Of a stretch of 64,000 bases of DNA, positions 1-8,238 are shown piece after piece. Every line of letters starts with the position of its first letter. The stretch's first letter is position 1. This stretch comes from Thermoleophilia bacterium (lineage in GTDB: Bacteria > Actinomycetota > Thermoleophilia > Solirubrobacterales > 70-9). Both the position numbers and the translations under genes were made by a program. The stretch covers positions 62,001 to 126,000 of the forward strand of contig JAENWT010000004.1 in NCBI GenBank assembly GCA_016650125.1. The letters are read 5' to 3'. Below the pieces are notes generated by a model that was not told the origin of the DNA, did no database searches, and saw nothing but the letters and a program-made list of their open reading frames with translations.

Positions 1-615
1 GTGATCAGCGACAAGGGCACCTTCAAGGCCAGGCAGGTGATCGTCGCTGTGCCGCCGGCCGTCAGCGCCGCGATCACTTACGACCCGATCCTGTCGTTCG
101 ACCGCGCCCAGCTGATCCAGCGTTTCCCCCAGGGCAACGCGATCAAGGTCCAGGCCGTCTACCCCAAGCCCTTCTGGCGCGACGAAGGCCTCTCCGGGTA
201 CGTCAACTCCGACGTCGGCCCGGTCAAGCTGATGTACGACAACTCCCCGCCCGACGGTTCCAAGGGCGTGCTGCTCGGATTCATCGAAGGCCAGGAGGCC
301 CGCCGCGCCGGGAAGATGTCACCGGCCAAGCGCAAGGCCGCCGTGCTCGAGTGCTTCAAGCGCACGATCGGCACCCAGGCGGGCAAGCCCAAGCAGTACG
401 TCGAGAAGAACTGGGCGAGCGAGGAATGGACCCGCGGCTGTTACGGCGGCTTCCTGCCACCCGGAGTGCTCACCGACTACGGGCCCGCGATCCGCAAGCC
501 GTGTGGCCGCATCCACTGGGCCGGGGCCGAGCACGCGACGATCTGGAACGGCTACATGGACGGCGCGCTGCGGTCAGGCGAAGACGCCGCCAAGGCCGTG
601 CTGAAACGCCTCTAG
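1..615 (+). CDS. FAD-dependent amine oxidase, C-terminal part (truncated by window edge)
   Basis: This is the C-terminal third of a flavin monoamine oxidase-like protein, which would oxidatively deaminate an amine using FAD. The frame is already open at base 1; the GTG there is probably internal, since family members are about 430-500 residues and the N-terminal Rossmann FAD-binding segment is missing. Visible family marks are the substrate-domain stretch ending KNWASEEWTRGCYGG and the final FAD-contacting motif IHWAGAEHATIWNGYMDGA (about residues 171-189), where the W-x-G-YMDGA part closes over the isoalloxazine ring. It is followed by a 122-bp gap before the next gene. The substrate cannot be deduced. 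Confidence 0.85.
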   Translation: MISDKGTFKARQVIVAVPPAVSAAITYDPILSFDRAQLIQRFPQGNAIKVQAVYPKPFWRDEGLSGYVNSDVGPVKLMYDNSPPDGSKGVLLGFIEGQEARRAGKMSPAKRKAAVLECFKRTIGTQAGKPKQYVEKNWASEEWTRGCYGGFLPPGVLTDYGPAIRKPCGRIHWAGAEHATIWNGYMDGALRSGEDAAKAVLKRL

Positions 616-737
616 TCAGACCGGCTACCCGGACTTCGGGAGCTGCCATTTGGAATGACGCCTGCCCGACGGGGCGCTGGCCAAGCCGCAGGAGACCTGC
701 CCCTGGGCCCGGAATCGCCGTCGGCTAGGGTCGAGTC

Positions 738-1655
738 ATGGCCCCGAACCTTCCTTCTGTTTCTTATGACGACTGGAGCGAGAGCTGCGACACGCTCCAC
801 GCTCACACCCAGATCCTCGGCAAGCTGGCCGTGGCGCTGGCTCCTCCCGAACCACAGCTTCAGCACGCCGCACTGCGGCTGACCGCACGGGGCTGGGAGA
901 CCGCGCCGCTACCCGCCCCCGACGGCTCCGGGTCGGTAGTAGTGGCGCTGGACCTCCACACCCACGAGGCCGTGGTCGAGCACAGCAACGGACTCGGCGA
1001 CCGGGTCCCGCTCTACCCGAGCACCTCGGTCGGCGACGTGACCAAAGGCGTGATCGCGATCGTCTCGAGCCTGGCCGGCGAGGTCGAGATCGCAACCAAT
1101 CCACAGGAGGTCTCCTGGACCGTCCCGCTGGATGAAGACGAGGAGCACCACGTCTACGATCCGGCCAAGGTCGCCGATTACTTCATCGCGGCCACCGAGG
1201 CAGCCCTGGCGCTGGCGGAATTCCGGGCGCCATACCGCGGCCGCTCGACACCGGTCAACGCCTGGTGGGGCTCGTTCGACCTGGCGGTAAACCTCTTCTC
1301 CGGCCACCCCGCCCCACCGCCTTCCGACGATTTCATCATGCGAAATGCGATGGACGCCCAGGAGGTGGCGATCGGGTGGTGGCCCGGTGACGGCCGCTAC
1401 GGCAAGGCCGCCTACTACGCCTACGCACACCCGGCGAAGGAGGGCTTTGCCGGCGAGTCACCGCCAGGTGGCGGCCGCTGGGCGGAGGATCTCGGAGAGT
1501 ACGTGCTCGACTGGGACGACGTGCGCACCAGCGACGATCCGCGCGGCACCGCGCTCGATTTCGCCCGCGCCGTCTTCCAGCACGCCTGCGACGTCTGCAA
1601 GTGGGATCCCAGCCTCGCCTCGAGCGCCGAAGGCGACCCGCCGCCCATCGCCTGA
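738..1655 (+). CDS. DUF5996 family protein
   Basis: A 305-residue soluble protein of unknown function that I recognise as DUF5996. The N-terminus has the family pattern of a Trp-rich start followed by TLHAHTQILGKLAVAL and a 'lTARGWETAPLP' strand. The C-terminal half carries the diagnostic VNAWWGSFDLAVNLFSG (about 173-189), a 'GWWPGDGRYGKAAYYAY' segment and a terminal D-DP-R--ALDFA helix. No signal peptide or membrane segment is visible. The ATG at 738 follows a weak purine-rich AGGGTCGAG. It stands alone on the plus strand, convergent with the remnant at 1712-2383. The family call is fairly secure; no function should be inferred. Confidence 0.8.
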   Translation: MAPNLPSVSYDDWSESCDTLHAHTQILGKLAVALAPPEPQLQHAALRLTARGWETAPLPAPDGSGSVVVALDLHTHEAVVEHSNGLGDRVPLYPSTSVGDVTKGVIAIVSSLAGEVEIATNPQEVSWTVPLDEDEEHHVYDPAKVADYFIAATEAALALAEFRAPYRGRSTPVNAWWGSFDLAVNLFSGHPAPPPSDDFIMRNAMDAQEVAIGWWPGDGRYGKAAYYAYAHPAKEGFAGESPPGGGRWAEDLGEYVLDWDDVRTSDDPRGTALDFARAVFQHACDVCKWDPSLASSAEGDPPPIA

Positions 1656-1711
1656 GGATTGCGGGGATCGCCACGACCGTGTGGTCACTGGACCGTCAGC
1701 ACGCCTCAGAA

Positions 1712-2383
1712 TCAGTGCCCGTTCCGGATGTAGTCGACCGGCGGCGCCGGGCAAGGCACCGGATTCGGTGACGACAGAGGCGTCGCGAACGGCGGCTGGC
1801 CGTTGATGTCAGGGGGACCGTTGCCACAGGGATCGAAGTAACCCTGGCCGGTCAGGAACGGACTCAGCATCTGCTGGATCGCCGGGCTGGTCGCGCCGGG
1901 CTGGTGCGGGTCGTAGCCCTCGTTGTCGACGGAAGCGGTGCCGGAGACCGGCGCGATGTTCCAGTCCGGGTTGGCCTTGGTGCCGATGACTATCGGCTCG
2001 CCCGACTCGCCAGGCCGGACGTCGCCGGTATCGGTGGTCATCATCACCGCGTTCTCGCCCGGCAGGCCGCCCGCCCGGTTGAACTGGTTGGAAGGCGCCT
2101 GCGGGATGTTCCAGTACGGGTCGACTTCGTCCATCGGCGTGAACAGGTAGTCGCCGTCGGGGTCGGCCGTGTGGCCGAGGTCGGTGATCCGGCCCGGGGC
2201 GAGGATCGGCGCCTTGGCGGTCGCGCCGAGCGCCCGGGCAAGGGTCTGGGTCTGGGTGTTGGTGACCTGATGGTCGCCGAACGATTCCTGGATCAGGACC
2301 TTGTGCGGAGGTGTCCCGAGGCCGCCGTCGAGAATCGACTTCGAGTAGGCGCTCGGCTCGCCGCGGTCCCACAGGGTCTGCAA
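1712..2383 (-). pseudogene. C-terminal remnant of a larger (probably secreted hydrolase-like) protein
   Basis: A 223-codon frame that begins directly after, and in the same frame as, the gluQ stop codon (TGA 2386-2384, then TTG 2383-2381). There is no ribosome binding site and no room for an N-terminus. The sequence looks like the end of a bigger protein: LQTLWDRGEPSAYSK, then PPHKVLIQESFGDHQVTNTQ, a pattern I associate with C-terminal parts of large secreted alpha/beta-hydrolase-like proteins, then a Pro/Asn/Gly-rich tail. The simplest reading is that a deletion removed the 5' part of the gene and joined its 3' part to gluQ. It could instead be translated by readthrough or reinitiation as a gluQ-linked product. 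The family assignment is weak; the truncation is well supported. Confidence 0.55.
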
Positions 2384-3283
2384 TCACAGGCTTGGCCAGC
2401 TGAAGTCCGCAATCAGCTCGCGAGCGCTGATCGCACGGCCCGGTTCGATCAGGCCGGCCGAGGCCGCCAGCTCGCCAACGATCGCTTCGATTGACTCGCC
2501 TCCCCCAAGGCGTTCCTCCAGGGTCACCGCGCCGTGGCGCTTGGCGAGGCGGGCGCCGTCATCGCCTAGCATCAGCGGAACGTGCGCCCAGGCCGCCGGC
2601 GCGCGCAATCCGAGGTGCTCGTAGAGCCAGAGCTGCCGCGGAGTCGAATCGAGCAGGTCGGCTCCTCGCACCACCTCGTCGATCGCCTGCGCGGCGTCAT
2701 CGACCGTAACCGCGAGGTTGTAAGCGTGGTCGCCGTCGTTTCGCCTGATCACGAAGTCGTCGACGATTCCGGTCGTCTCGCCGCAGACCAGATCCTGAAA
2801 GGTGACCGAGGCCGCGCTCGCGTGGACCCGCAAGGCCGGCGGACGACTCGAGGCGCGCTTCTCCGCGAGCTCGGTTTCAGTCAGGTTCGCGCAGGTCCCC
2901 GGGTAGGCACCCTCCGGCAGGTCGCCGTGCGGGGCTGATGACGCATCGCGAATCTCGGCGCGGGTGCAGAAGCATTCGTAGGTCAGACCATCGACCTCGA
3001 GTTGCCGGACCGCCTCCGCGTAGAGCCCGTCACGCTCGCTCTGACGGACCGGTTCCCCATCCCAGTCGATGCCCAGTAGCTCGAGCTCCTTCAGCTGGGT
3101 GCCGATCCATTCTTCCCGTGAGCGGCCGCGATCGAGGTCTTCGATCCTCATCAGAAACCCGGCCCCTCTGGAACGGGCAGCAAGCCAGGCGATCAGTGCC
3201 GTGCGCAGGTTGCCGAGGTGGAGCTTGGCCGTAGGGCTCGGCGCGTAGCGCCCGGGGCCGGTGGCGAGCGGGGCCGGGCTCAC
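2384..3283 (-). CDS. gluQ: glutamyl-Q tRNA(Asp) synthetase
   Basis: A 299-residue paralog of the glutamyl-tRNA synthetase catalytic domain that lacks the anticodon-binding region. It activates glutamate and attaches it to the queuosine at position 34 of tRNA(Asp). The class I signature GRYAPSPTAKLHLGN (the HIGH-equivalent is HLGN) is near residue 12. A Cys pair CFCTRAEI is near residue 105, and a KMSKS-like LAKRHGAVTL is near residue 245. Length is typical for GluQRS (about 290-310) and far short of GltX. The GTG start overlaps the stop of the upstream glycosylase gene by 4 bp, so the two are probably translationally coupled. The frame continues after the stop into a gene remnant. Confidence 0.92.
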   Translation of the reverse strand: MSPAPLATGPGRYAPSPTAKLHLGNLRTALIAWLAARSRGAGFLMRIEDLDRGRSREEWIGTQLKELELLGIDWDGEPVRQSERDGLYAEAVRQLEVDGLTYECFCTRAEIRDASSAPHGDLPEGAYPGTCANLTETELAEKRASSRPPALRVHASAASVTFQDLVCGETTGIVDDFVIRRNDGDHAYNLAVTVDDAAQAIDEVVRGADLLDSTPRQLWLYEHLGLRAPAAWAHVPLMLGDDGARLAKRHGAVTLEERLGGGESIEAIVGELAASAGLIEPGRAISARELIADFSWPSL

Positions 3284-4503
3284 CGGACGGCTCCGGCCAG
3301 CTCGGCGGCCAGGTCCCCGTTCGGCTCGACCACGACCCGCTCAAGTCCGAGCCAGCCGGCCATCAGGCGCAGTTCGGCCGCGAGTTCGGCGGCGGTCTCC
3401 CTCGGCGCGTCCTCCTCGGCGAACGCACCCTTGACCAGGAGGGCCGAGTTGTCGCGATCGGCCTTCAGGTCAACCCGGCCGACGATGCTCTCGTTCAGCA
3501 GGAACGGCAGCACGTAATAACCGAACTTCCGCTTCGCCTTCGGGGTATAGATCTCGATCCGGAAATGGACGCCGAAAAGCTCCTCGAGGCGGGCGCGTTC
3601 GAAGACCAGCGGGTCGAACGGCGCCAGCAGCGCCCTGGCCTCGATCTTCCGCGGGCGCTTCGCCTGAGCGTGCAGGTACCCGGGTCCGCCGAAGCCCTCG
3701 ACTTCGACCGGCAGCAGCGTCCCGGCTTCAACCAGAGCTTCGATCGCGACCGCGGCCTCTTTGGCTCCGAGCCGGAAGTAGTCGCGCAGGCAGCGGGCGG
3801 TGCCGACGCCGTGGGCCCGGGCCGAGATCTCGATCAGTTCAACCATCGCCGCCGCCTCCGCGGGCGTCTCGGCGCCGTGCACGTGCTCCGGCAGGACCCG
3901 CTCGGTCAGGTCGTAACGCCGGGCGAACTGGTTGGTGCGGCCGGCCGAAGTGATGCGGCCGGACCAGAAGAGGTACTCGGTGGCACTCTTGACCGGCGGC
4001 CAGTTCCAGCCCCAGTTCTTCTTGTCAGGCACGTGGTCGGGGTCGACCCGCTCACCGAGCTCGGCGGCGGTGACCGGGCCGGAGCGCCCGATCTCGTCGA
4101 GCACCGCCTCGAGCAGTTCGGGGTTGCCGCCCGCGGCGCGGACCGTGCGCCACGCCTCCTGATCGGCCCGCTCCATCCGCCAGCGCAGCAGGCGATGCGT
4201 TTCGGGCGGGACCAGCGATGCTTCGTGGGCCCAGTACTCGACCAGCCGCCGTGGCGGCTTCTCCGAGGCGCGCTTCAGCAGGTCGATGTCGTAAGGGCCG
4301 AGGCGTGAGAAGAGCGGCATCAGGTGGGCCCGGGCCAGCACGTTGACCGAGTCGATCTGGATCAGACCGATCTGGTCGATCACGCCCTGGACCTGGCGCA
4401 TCGTGACCGGCCCGTTGGGGCGGGGCCTGGCAAATCCCTGGGCGGCGAGAGCGATGCGCCGGGCCTGCGCCTGGCTCAGTCTCCTGGGTGGGTTCGGTGG
4501 CAC
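3280..4503 (-). CDS. winged-helix DNA glycosylase of the YcaQ/AlkZ family
   Basis: A 407-residue protein of the HTH_42 (formerly DUF1006) family, whose members unhook DNA interstrand crosslinks and remove bulky alkylated bases. The catalytic loop motif is visible as Q49-I50-D51 in GLIQIDSVNVLARAH. That is the Q-hydrophobic-D form of the E. coli YcaQ subgroup, not the Q-hydrophobic-Q form of AlkZ. A second conserved segment, RRLVEYWAHEASLVPPE, follows near residue 103. It starts with GTG at 4503 and overlaps gluQ by 4 bp. No antibiotic gene cluster is adjacent, which fits a general repair role better than self-resistance. Confidence 0.85.
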   Translation of the reverse strand: MPPNPPRRLSQAQARRIALAAQGFARPRPNGPVTMRQVQGVIDQIGLIQIDSVNVLARAHLMPLFSRLGPYDIDLLKRASEKPPRRLVEYWAHEASLVPPETHRLLRWRMERADQEAWRTVRAAGGNPELLEAVLDEIGRSGPVTAAELGERVDPDHVPDKKNWGWNWPPVKSATEYLFWSGRITSAGRTNQFARRYDLTERVLPEHVHGAETPAEAAAMVELIEISARAHGVGTARCLRDYFRLGAKEAAVAIEALVEAGTLLPVEVEGFGGPGYLHAQAKRPRKIEARALLAPFDPLVFERARLEELFGVHFRIEIYTPKAKRKFGYYVLPFLLNESIVGRVDLKADRDNSALLVKGAFAEEDAPRETAAELAAELRLMAGWLGLERVVVEPNGDLAAELAGAVR

Positions 4504-4585
4504 CGCACCATCATGACTGAGCGGTTCTGACCGCCCGGGAAAGCAACGACTGGCGAACGTCCGCCATTCATGGAAGGATGGATTT

Positions 4586-5965
4586 GTGAAGGGGAGCGAG
4601 GTAACCGCAGCCCAGGCCAGGCGGAACGTGACAATGACCGCCGCAATTGCGGGCCTTGCTGGCCTGTTGTTCGGTTACGACACCGGCATCATCGCCGGCG
4701 CACTGCTCACGATCACTCCTGATTTCAACCTCACGAGCCTTCAGTCCGGAATGGTCGTCGGCGCGGTGCCGATCGGCGCGGTCTTCGGTGCCTGGTTCGC
4801 CAGCCGCGGGGCCGACAAGTACGGCCGCCGCTCACTGATCCTCGCCTCGGCCACCATCTTCATCGTCGGTGCCATCGTCTCGGCGGTGGCGCAGGAGTCC
4901 GCGCTGCTGATCGTCTCGCGGGTCGTGATCGGCTTCGGCATCGGTGTCGCTTCGGCGGTGGCCCCGGTCTACATCTCCGAGATCGCCCCGGCCGACATGC
5001 GTGGCCGCCTCGTCACGTTCTTCCAGCTCGCGGTCACCGTCGGCATCCTGGTCGCCTACCTGGTCGGCCTCGCCTTCTCCAGCGTCGACGAAGGCTGGCG
5101 CTGGATGCTTGGTCTCGGCGCGGTGCCTGCGGCCTTCCTCTTCTTCGGCGTCTTACGACTTCCGTCCAGCCCACGCTGGCTGATCATGAAGGGCCGGCGT
5201 GACGATGCCGCCGAGGCTCTGCGCACGGTCAGGACCGGTGGCGAAGAGGCGATCAACCGCGAGCTCGAAGAAATCAAGGTTTCGATGGACCAGGATGCCG
5301 ATACGGGCAGCTGGAAGGACCTGATGCGACCGGCGATCAAGGCAGCGCTGCTGGTCGGCATCGGCCTCGCGATCCTCCAGCAGATCACCGGCATCAACAC
5401 GGTCATCTACTACGCGCCGACGATCATCCAGGACACCGGCATCGATTCCGACTCCTCGGCGATCCTGGCTTCGCTCGGCGTCGGCATCATCAACGTGGTC
5501 ATGACAGTCGTCGCGCTGCGCCTGCTCGACAAGCGCGGACGCCGCGAAATGCTCTTTATCGGTGTTGCCGGCATGTCGCTCTCGCTGTTCCTGCTCGGTT
5601 GCGCCTTCCTCGGCGAGACCGGCACGATCACCACGGTCATCGCGGTCGGCAGCCTGATGCTCTTCGTCTCCTCCTTCGCGATCAGCCTCGGCCCGATCTT
5701 CTGGCTGCTGAACGCCGAGATCTACCCGCTTTCGGTGCGCAGCAAGGCCGCTTCGGCCGGCACCATGACCAACTGGTTCTTCAACTTCCTGGTTTCTCTG
5801 ACCTTCCTGCCGCTGATCGACCTCGCCGGACAGACCGGAACCTTCTGGCTCTACGGGGCAATCGGTCTGGTCACCCTCTGGTTCTGCTGGCGCTTCGTGC
5901 CGGAGACCAAGGGCCGCTCGCTGGAACAGATCGAATCGATCTTCCAGCGCCGCGCCGAGAAGTAA
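4586..5965 (+). CDS. MFS sugar porter (sugar:H+ symporter)
   Basis: A 459-residue, 12-helix major facilitator protein of the sugar porter family (XylE/GLUT type), expected to import a hexose or pentose with protons across the inner membrane. The family marks occur in order: GYDTGIIAGAL in TM1, RGADKYGRRSL in the TM2-TM3 loop, SPRWL after TM6, QQITGINTVIYYAP in TM7, DKRGRRE between TM8 and TM9, and the C-terminal PETKGRSLEQIE. The start is GTG at 4586, preceded by GGAAGGA. It is divergent from the YcaQ gene. No sugar-catabolic neighbour indicates the substrate. Confidence 0.9.
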   Translation: MKGSEVTAAQARRNVTMTAAIAGLAGLLFGYDTGIIAGALLTITPDFNLTSLQSGMVVGAVPIGAVFGAWFASRGADKYGRRSLILASATIFIVGAIVSAVAQESALLIVSRVVIGFGIGVASAVAPVYISEIAPADMRGRLVTFFQLAVTVGILVAYLVGLAFSSVDEGWRWMLGLGAVPAAFLFFGVLRLPSSPRWLIMKGRRDDAAEALRTVRTGGEEAINRELEEIKVSMDQDADTGSWKDLMRPAIKAALLVGIGLAILQQITGINTVIYYAPTIIQDTGIDSDSSAILASLGVGIINVVMTVVALRLLDKRGRREMLFIGVAGMSLSLFLLGCAFLGETGTITTVIAVGSLMLFVSSFAISLGPIFWLLNAEIYPLSVRSKAASAGTMTNWFFNFLVSLTFLPLIDLAGQTGTFWLYGAIGLVTLWFCWRFVPETKGRSLEQIESIFQRRAEK

Positions 5966-6009
5966 CGGCCCGGGTACTACCGCCGGGTTTCCGGCAATAC
6001 AATCGGGGG

Positions 6010-6552
6010 ATGTCACAGACTCCTTCATGCTCGATCCGGGACTTCCGGCCCGAGGACGCCGAAGCGGTGCACCGCTGGTTCAACAACCGCGAGGCGACCA
6101 GAACCCTGATGGAACAGCGCGATTCCTTTTCGATGGAGAACGCGATCGGCTGGACCGCGAACGCCGCCGGGCAATCGGGCGAGGACCGGAAGTACGCGAT
6201 CGAGGTGCCGGGGCGGACGCAGCCGATCGGATTCACCGCGCTCTACGGCCTCTTCCGCCAGACGGCGCCCGAGCTGGGCGCGCTGATCGGGGATGAGGTC
6301 CGCGGCAAGGGGGTCGGCCGCTGGGCCGAGCGCCTCACCGTGACCAAGGCCTTCGAGGAATTCGGGGCCCACCGGGTGTACGGCCGCATCCCTTCCTTCA
6401 ACACCGCGGCCAAGCGGGTCGTTGCCGCCCAGGGCTGGCGGCACGAAGGCACCATGCCCGACCACATCAAACGGCCCGACGGCACTCTCCTCGACTGCGA
6501 AGTCTGGGGCGTCAATCCGGATCAGTTCTTCGCCGCGGTGGCCAAGTGGTGA
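6010..6552 (+). CDS. GNAT family N-acetyltransferase (RimJ/RimL-like)
   Basis: A 180-residue GNAT acetyltransferase of the Acetyltransf_3 type, which transfers acetyl from acetyl-CoA to an amine. The open frame extends far upstream inside the transporter gene, but the ATG at 6010 is behind a G-rich stretch and begins the conserved CSIRDFRPEDAEAVHRWFNN. The acetyl-CoA loop is represented by DEVRGKGVGRWAERL (near residue 95). The C-terminal part, RVYGRIPSFNTAAKRVVAAQGWRHEG, is typical of ribosomal-protein or small-molecule acetylating members. The substrate is unknown. Confidence 0.85.
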   Translation: MSQTPSCSIRDFRPEDAEAVHRWFNNREATRTLMEQRDSFSMENAIGWTANAAGQSGEDRKYAIEVPGRTQPIGFTALYGLFRQTAPELGALIGDEVRGKGVGRWAERLTVTKAFEEFGAHRVYGRIPSFNTAAKRVVAAQGWRHEGTMPDHIKRPDGTLLDCEVWGVNPDQFFAAVAKW

Positions 6553-6577
6553 CCCGCTGCGTCCCGGCCGGAGCCCG

Positions 6578-7513
6578 GTGAATCCTTCAGCCGAGTTGAT
6601 CGAGGACCGTGGAGCGGCGGCCTCGGAGGCCGAGTTCTTCCGGTCGGCCCAGTTCCTCGAAGCCGAAGGCACCACGCACTCCCTGCGCATCAACCTCGAC
6701 GAAGGCGCGATCACGGCGCCGATCATCGTCCGGCAGATCGACGGCACCGAACAGGTCGACGCGATCTCGCCCTACGGCTACCCGGGCTTCCGGCACGAAG
6801 GTGAGGCCGGCCCACCGGTGCTGCCCGCCGCGATCGACTTCTCCGGCACCGGCCTCGTCTCCGCCTTCCTGCGCCATTCGCTCGGTGGCCAGGTGCCGCT
6901 GACCGGGGTCACGGCCCGCAACCTCTGCCTGCTCTCCGACCCGGAGCTACCGCGGAAGAGCCGGATGAGCGACCGCCAGCAGATCCGCAAGAACGTCAAG
7001 CGCGGCTACGAAGTCGACTTCGTGGCCGGGCCTGAGTGTGGCTCGGAGGAACGCGGGGGTTTTTACCGGGCCTACACCGAGACCATGATCCGGACCGACG
7101 CCGCCGAGCGGTACTTCTTCTCCGAGGAGTATTTCGACCTGATCCTGTCTTCCCGGAAAACCTGGCTGGCCCTGGCCCGCGACGCAGACGGCATCATCGC
7201 CGCCGCCTCGATCGCCGCCGCCAGCGACGGCCTGCTCCATTACTACCTGTCAGGGACCGCCGACTCGAACCTGCGCGACTCGCCGATGAAGAACGTGATC
7301 GAAGCGATGATCGACTTCGCTGCGGGGATGAACCTTCCGCTGAACCTCGGCGGTGGCATCACCCCCGGCGATCCGCTGGAAGAGTTCAAGCGAGGTTTCG
7401 CCAACCGGGAAGAGCAGTGGTTCACCTCGGAGCTGGTCTGCGACCCGACGGCCTACGAAACGCTCAGCCCGGCCGACGCACTTGAAGGTTTCTTCCCCGC
7501 CTACCGCGCCTGA
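6578..7513 (+). CDS. FemAB-like GNAT-fold aminoacyl/acyltransferase
   Basis: A 311-residue protein resembling the FemAB/'peptidoglycan bridge' GNAT double domain, as found in lipid II amino-acid ligases and cell-surface modification enzymes. Support comes from the YGYPGF segment near residue 66, the 'RKNVKRGYEVDF' helix in the middle, HYYLSGTADS followed by SPMKNVIEAMIDFA, and the terminal LGGGITPGDPLEEFKRGF (a common FemAB-like ending). The start chosen is GTG 6578; the longer frame from 6422 only overlaps the preceding gene. It follows the acetyltransferase by 25 bp, and the two may be co-transcribed. The acceptor is unknown; a role in envelope polymer modification is inference. Confidence 0.72.
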   Translation: MNPSAELIEDRGAAASEAEFFRSAQFLEAEGTTHSLRINLDEGAITAPIIVRQIDGTEQVDAISPYGYPGFRHEGEAGPPVLPAAIDFSGTGLVSAFLRHSLGGQVPLTGVTARNLCLLSDPELPRKSRMSDRQQIRKNVKRGYEVDFVAGPECGSEERGGFYRAYTETMIRTDAAERYFFSEEYFDLILSSRKTWLALARDADGIIAAASIAAASDGLLHYYLSGTADSNLRDSPMKNVIEAMIDFAAGMNLPLNLGGGITPGDPLEEFKRGFANREEQWFTSELVCDPTAYETLSPADALEGFFPAYRA

Positions 7514-7568
7514 TCACGCTGCTCTGAGTGGTCCGCCCATGAAAGAAGATTAGGCTCCACCCCATAGG

Positions 7569-7588
7569 TTTGGGTCAAATTTCCCAAA
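7569..7588. promoter_or_regulatory. inverted repeat TTTGGG-N8-CCCAAA upstream of the cassette
   Basis: Perfect 6-bp arms TTTGGG (7569-7574) and CCCAAA (7583-7588) around TCAAATTT. It lies between the FemAB-like gene and the operator array of the nucleotidyltransferase cassette. No T-run follows, so a factor-binding site is as likely as a terminator for the upstream gene. Confidence 0.4.
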
Positions 7589-7605
7589 AATCCTTTGAAT
7601 GGAGA

Positions 7606-7662
7606 GATGTTCAACATCCTAAATCGAGATGTATAACATACAGTTTTGCGATGGTCAACATC
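7606..7662. promoter_or_regulatory. three operator-like dyads at exact 22-bp spacing
   Basis: Three copies of a 13-bp dyad occur at 7606-7618 (GATGTTCAACATC, perfect arms around a central C), 7628-7640 (GATGTATAACATA) and 7650-7662 (GATGGTCAACATC). Their first bases are exactly 22 bp apart, about two helical turns, so all three face the same side of the DNA. The second overlaps a -10-like TATAAC and the third overlaps the ATG of the nucleotidyltransferase gene. This is the arrangement expected for cooperative autorepression, probably by the winged-helix protein of the cassette (inference). Confidence 0.7.
7632..7637 (+). promoter_or_regulatory. candidate -10 box TATAAC of the cassette
   Basis: TATAAC matches TATAAT in five of six positions and lies inside the second operator dyad. 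The -35 region is poor. A start site about 7 bp downstream would leave only about six bases before the ATG at 7651, so the mRNA would be leaderless or nearly so, which is common in actinobacteria. Confidence 0.4.
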
Positions 7663-8238
7663 TCGAACAACTCCGACCTCAACCAACTCTTGGACGCGCT
7701 CGGGGACCAGCTAAGCCTGCGCCAACATAGCGCTGAGCTGGTTGTAATCGGTGGTTCAGGGCTCCTGGCTCTGGGTCACATCGAGAGAGCGACGCGAGAC
7801 GTTGACCTAGTGGCCTTGGGATCCGATGAGGGCCTAAAGCAAGCTCGGCCCCTCCCCCCGTACCTCATCGAATCAATTGCCCAAGTGGCAACTGACTTCC
7901 GGCTCCCGCCCGACTGGCTTAATTCCGGACCGGCGAACCTCATGGATTTCGGTCTCCCTGCCGGCTTTGAGAAAAGAATGGTCGAGGAGTCATTTGGAGA
8001 CAGCCTCACCGTTCAATTTGCCTCTCGCATCGATCAAGTCCATTTCAAGCTCTACGCGGCGGTCGATCAAGGACCAGGCAAGCACGAGACAGACCTGCGG
8101 GCACTCGACCCGACCGAAGATGAGTTGCTCGACGCAGCTCGCTGGACAATGACTCACGATCCATCGGAGGGATACCGGATGGTCCTCATCCAAGTTCTGG
8201 CGGCATTGGGGGTGGCTGATGCAACTTCAAAACTTTAA
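7651..8238 (+). CDS. nucleotidyltransferase-fold protein (AbiEii/DUF6036-like), candidate toxin
   Basis: A 195-residue protein with the DNA polymerase-beta-type nucleotidyltransferase signature: IGGSGLLALG (G34-G35-S36) followed by RATRDVDLVAL, where D50-x-D52 would bind Mg2+. A later FKLYAAVDQGPGKHETDL segment resembles the K...D motif of AbiEii/DUF6036 proteins. It has no signal peptide or membrane segment. The ATG at 7651 lies inside the third operator; a TTG at 7570 would add 27 residues but place coding sequence over all three operators. The stop overlaps the next gene by 20 bp. Base composition is clearly AT-richer than the surroundings, pointing to transfer. By analogy with AbiEii/MenT it could be an NMP- or CMP-transferring toxin, but the target is unknown. 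Confidence 0.7.
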   Translation: MVNISNNSDLNQLLDALGDQLSLRQHSAELVVIGGSGLLALGHIERATRDVDLVALGSDEGLKQARPLPPYLIESIAQVATDFRLPPDWLNSGPANLMDFGLPAGFEKRMVEESFGDSLTVQFASRIDQVHFKLYAAVDQGPGKHETDLRALDPTEDELLDAARWTMTHDPSEGYRMVLIQVLAALGVADATSKL

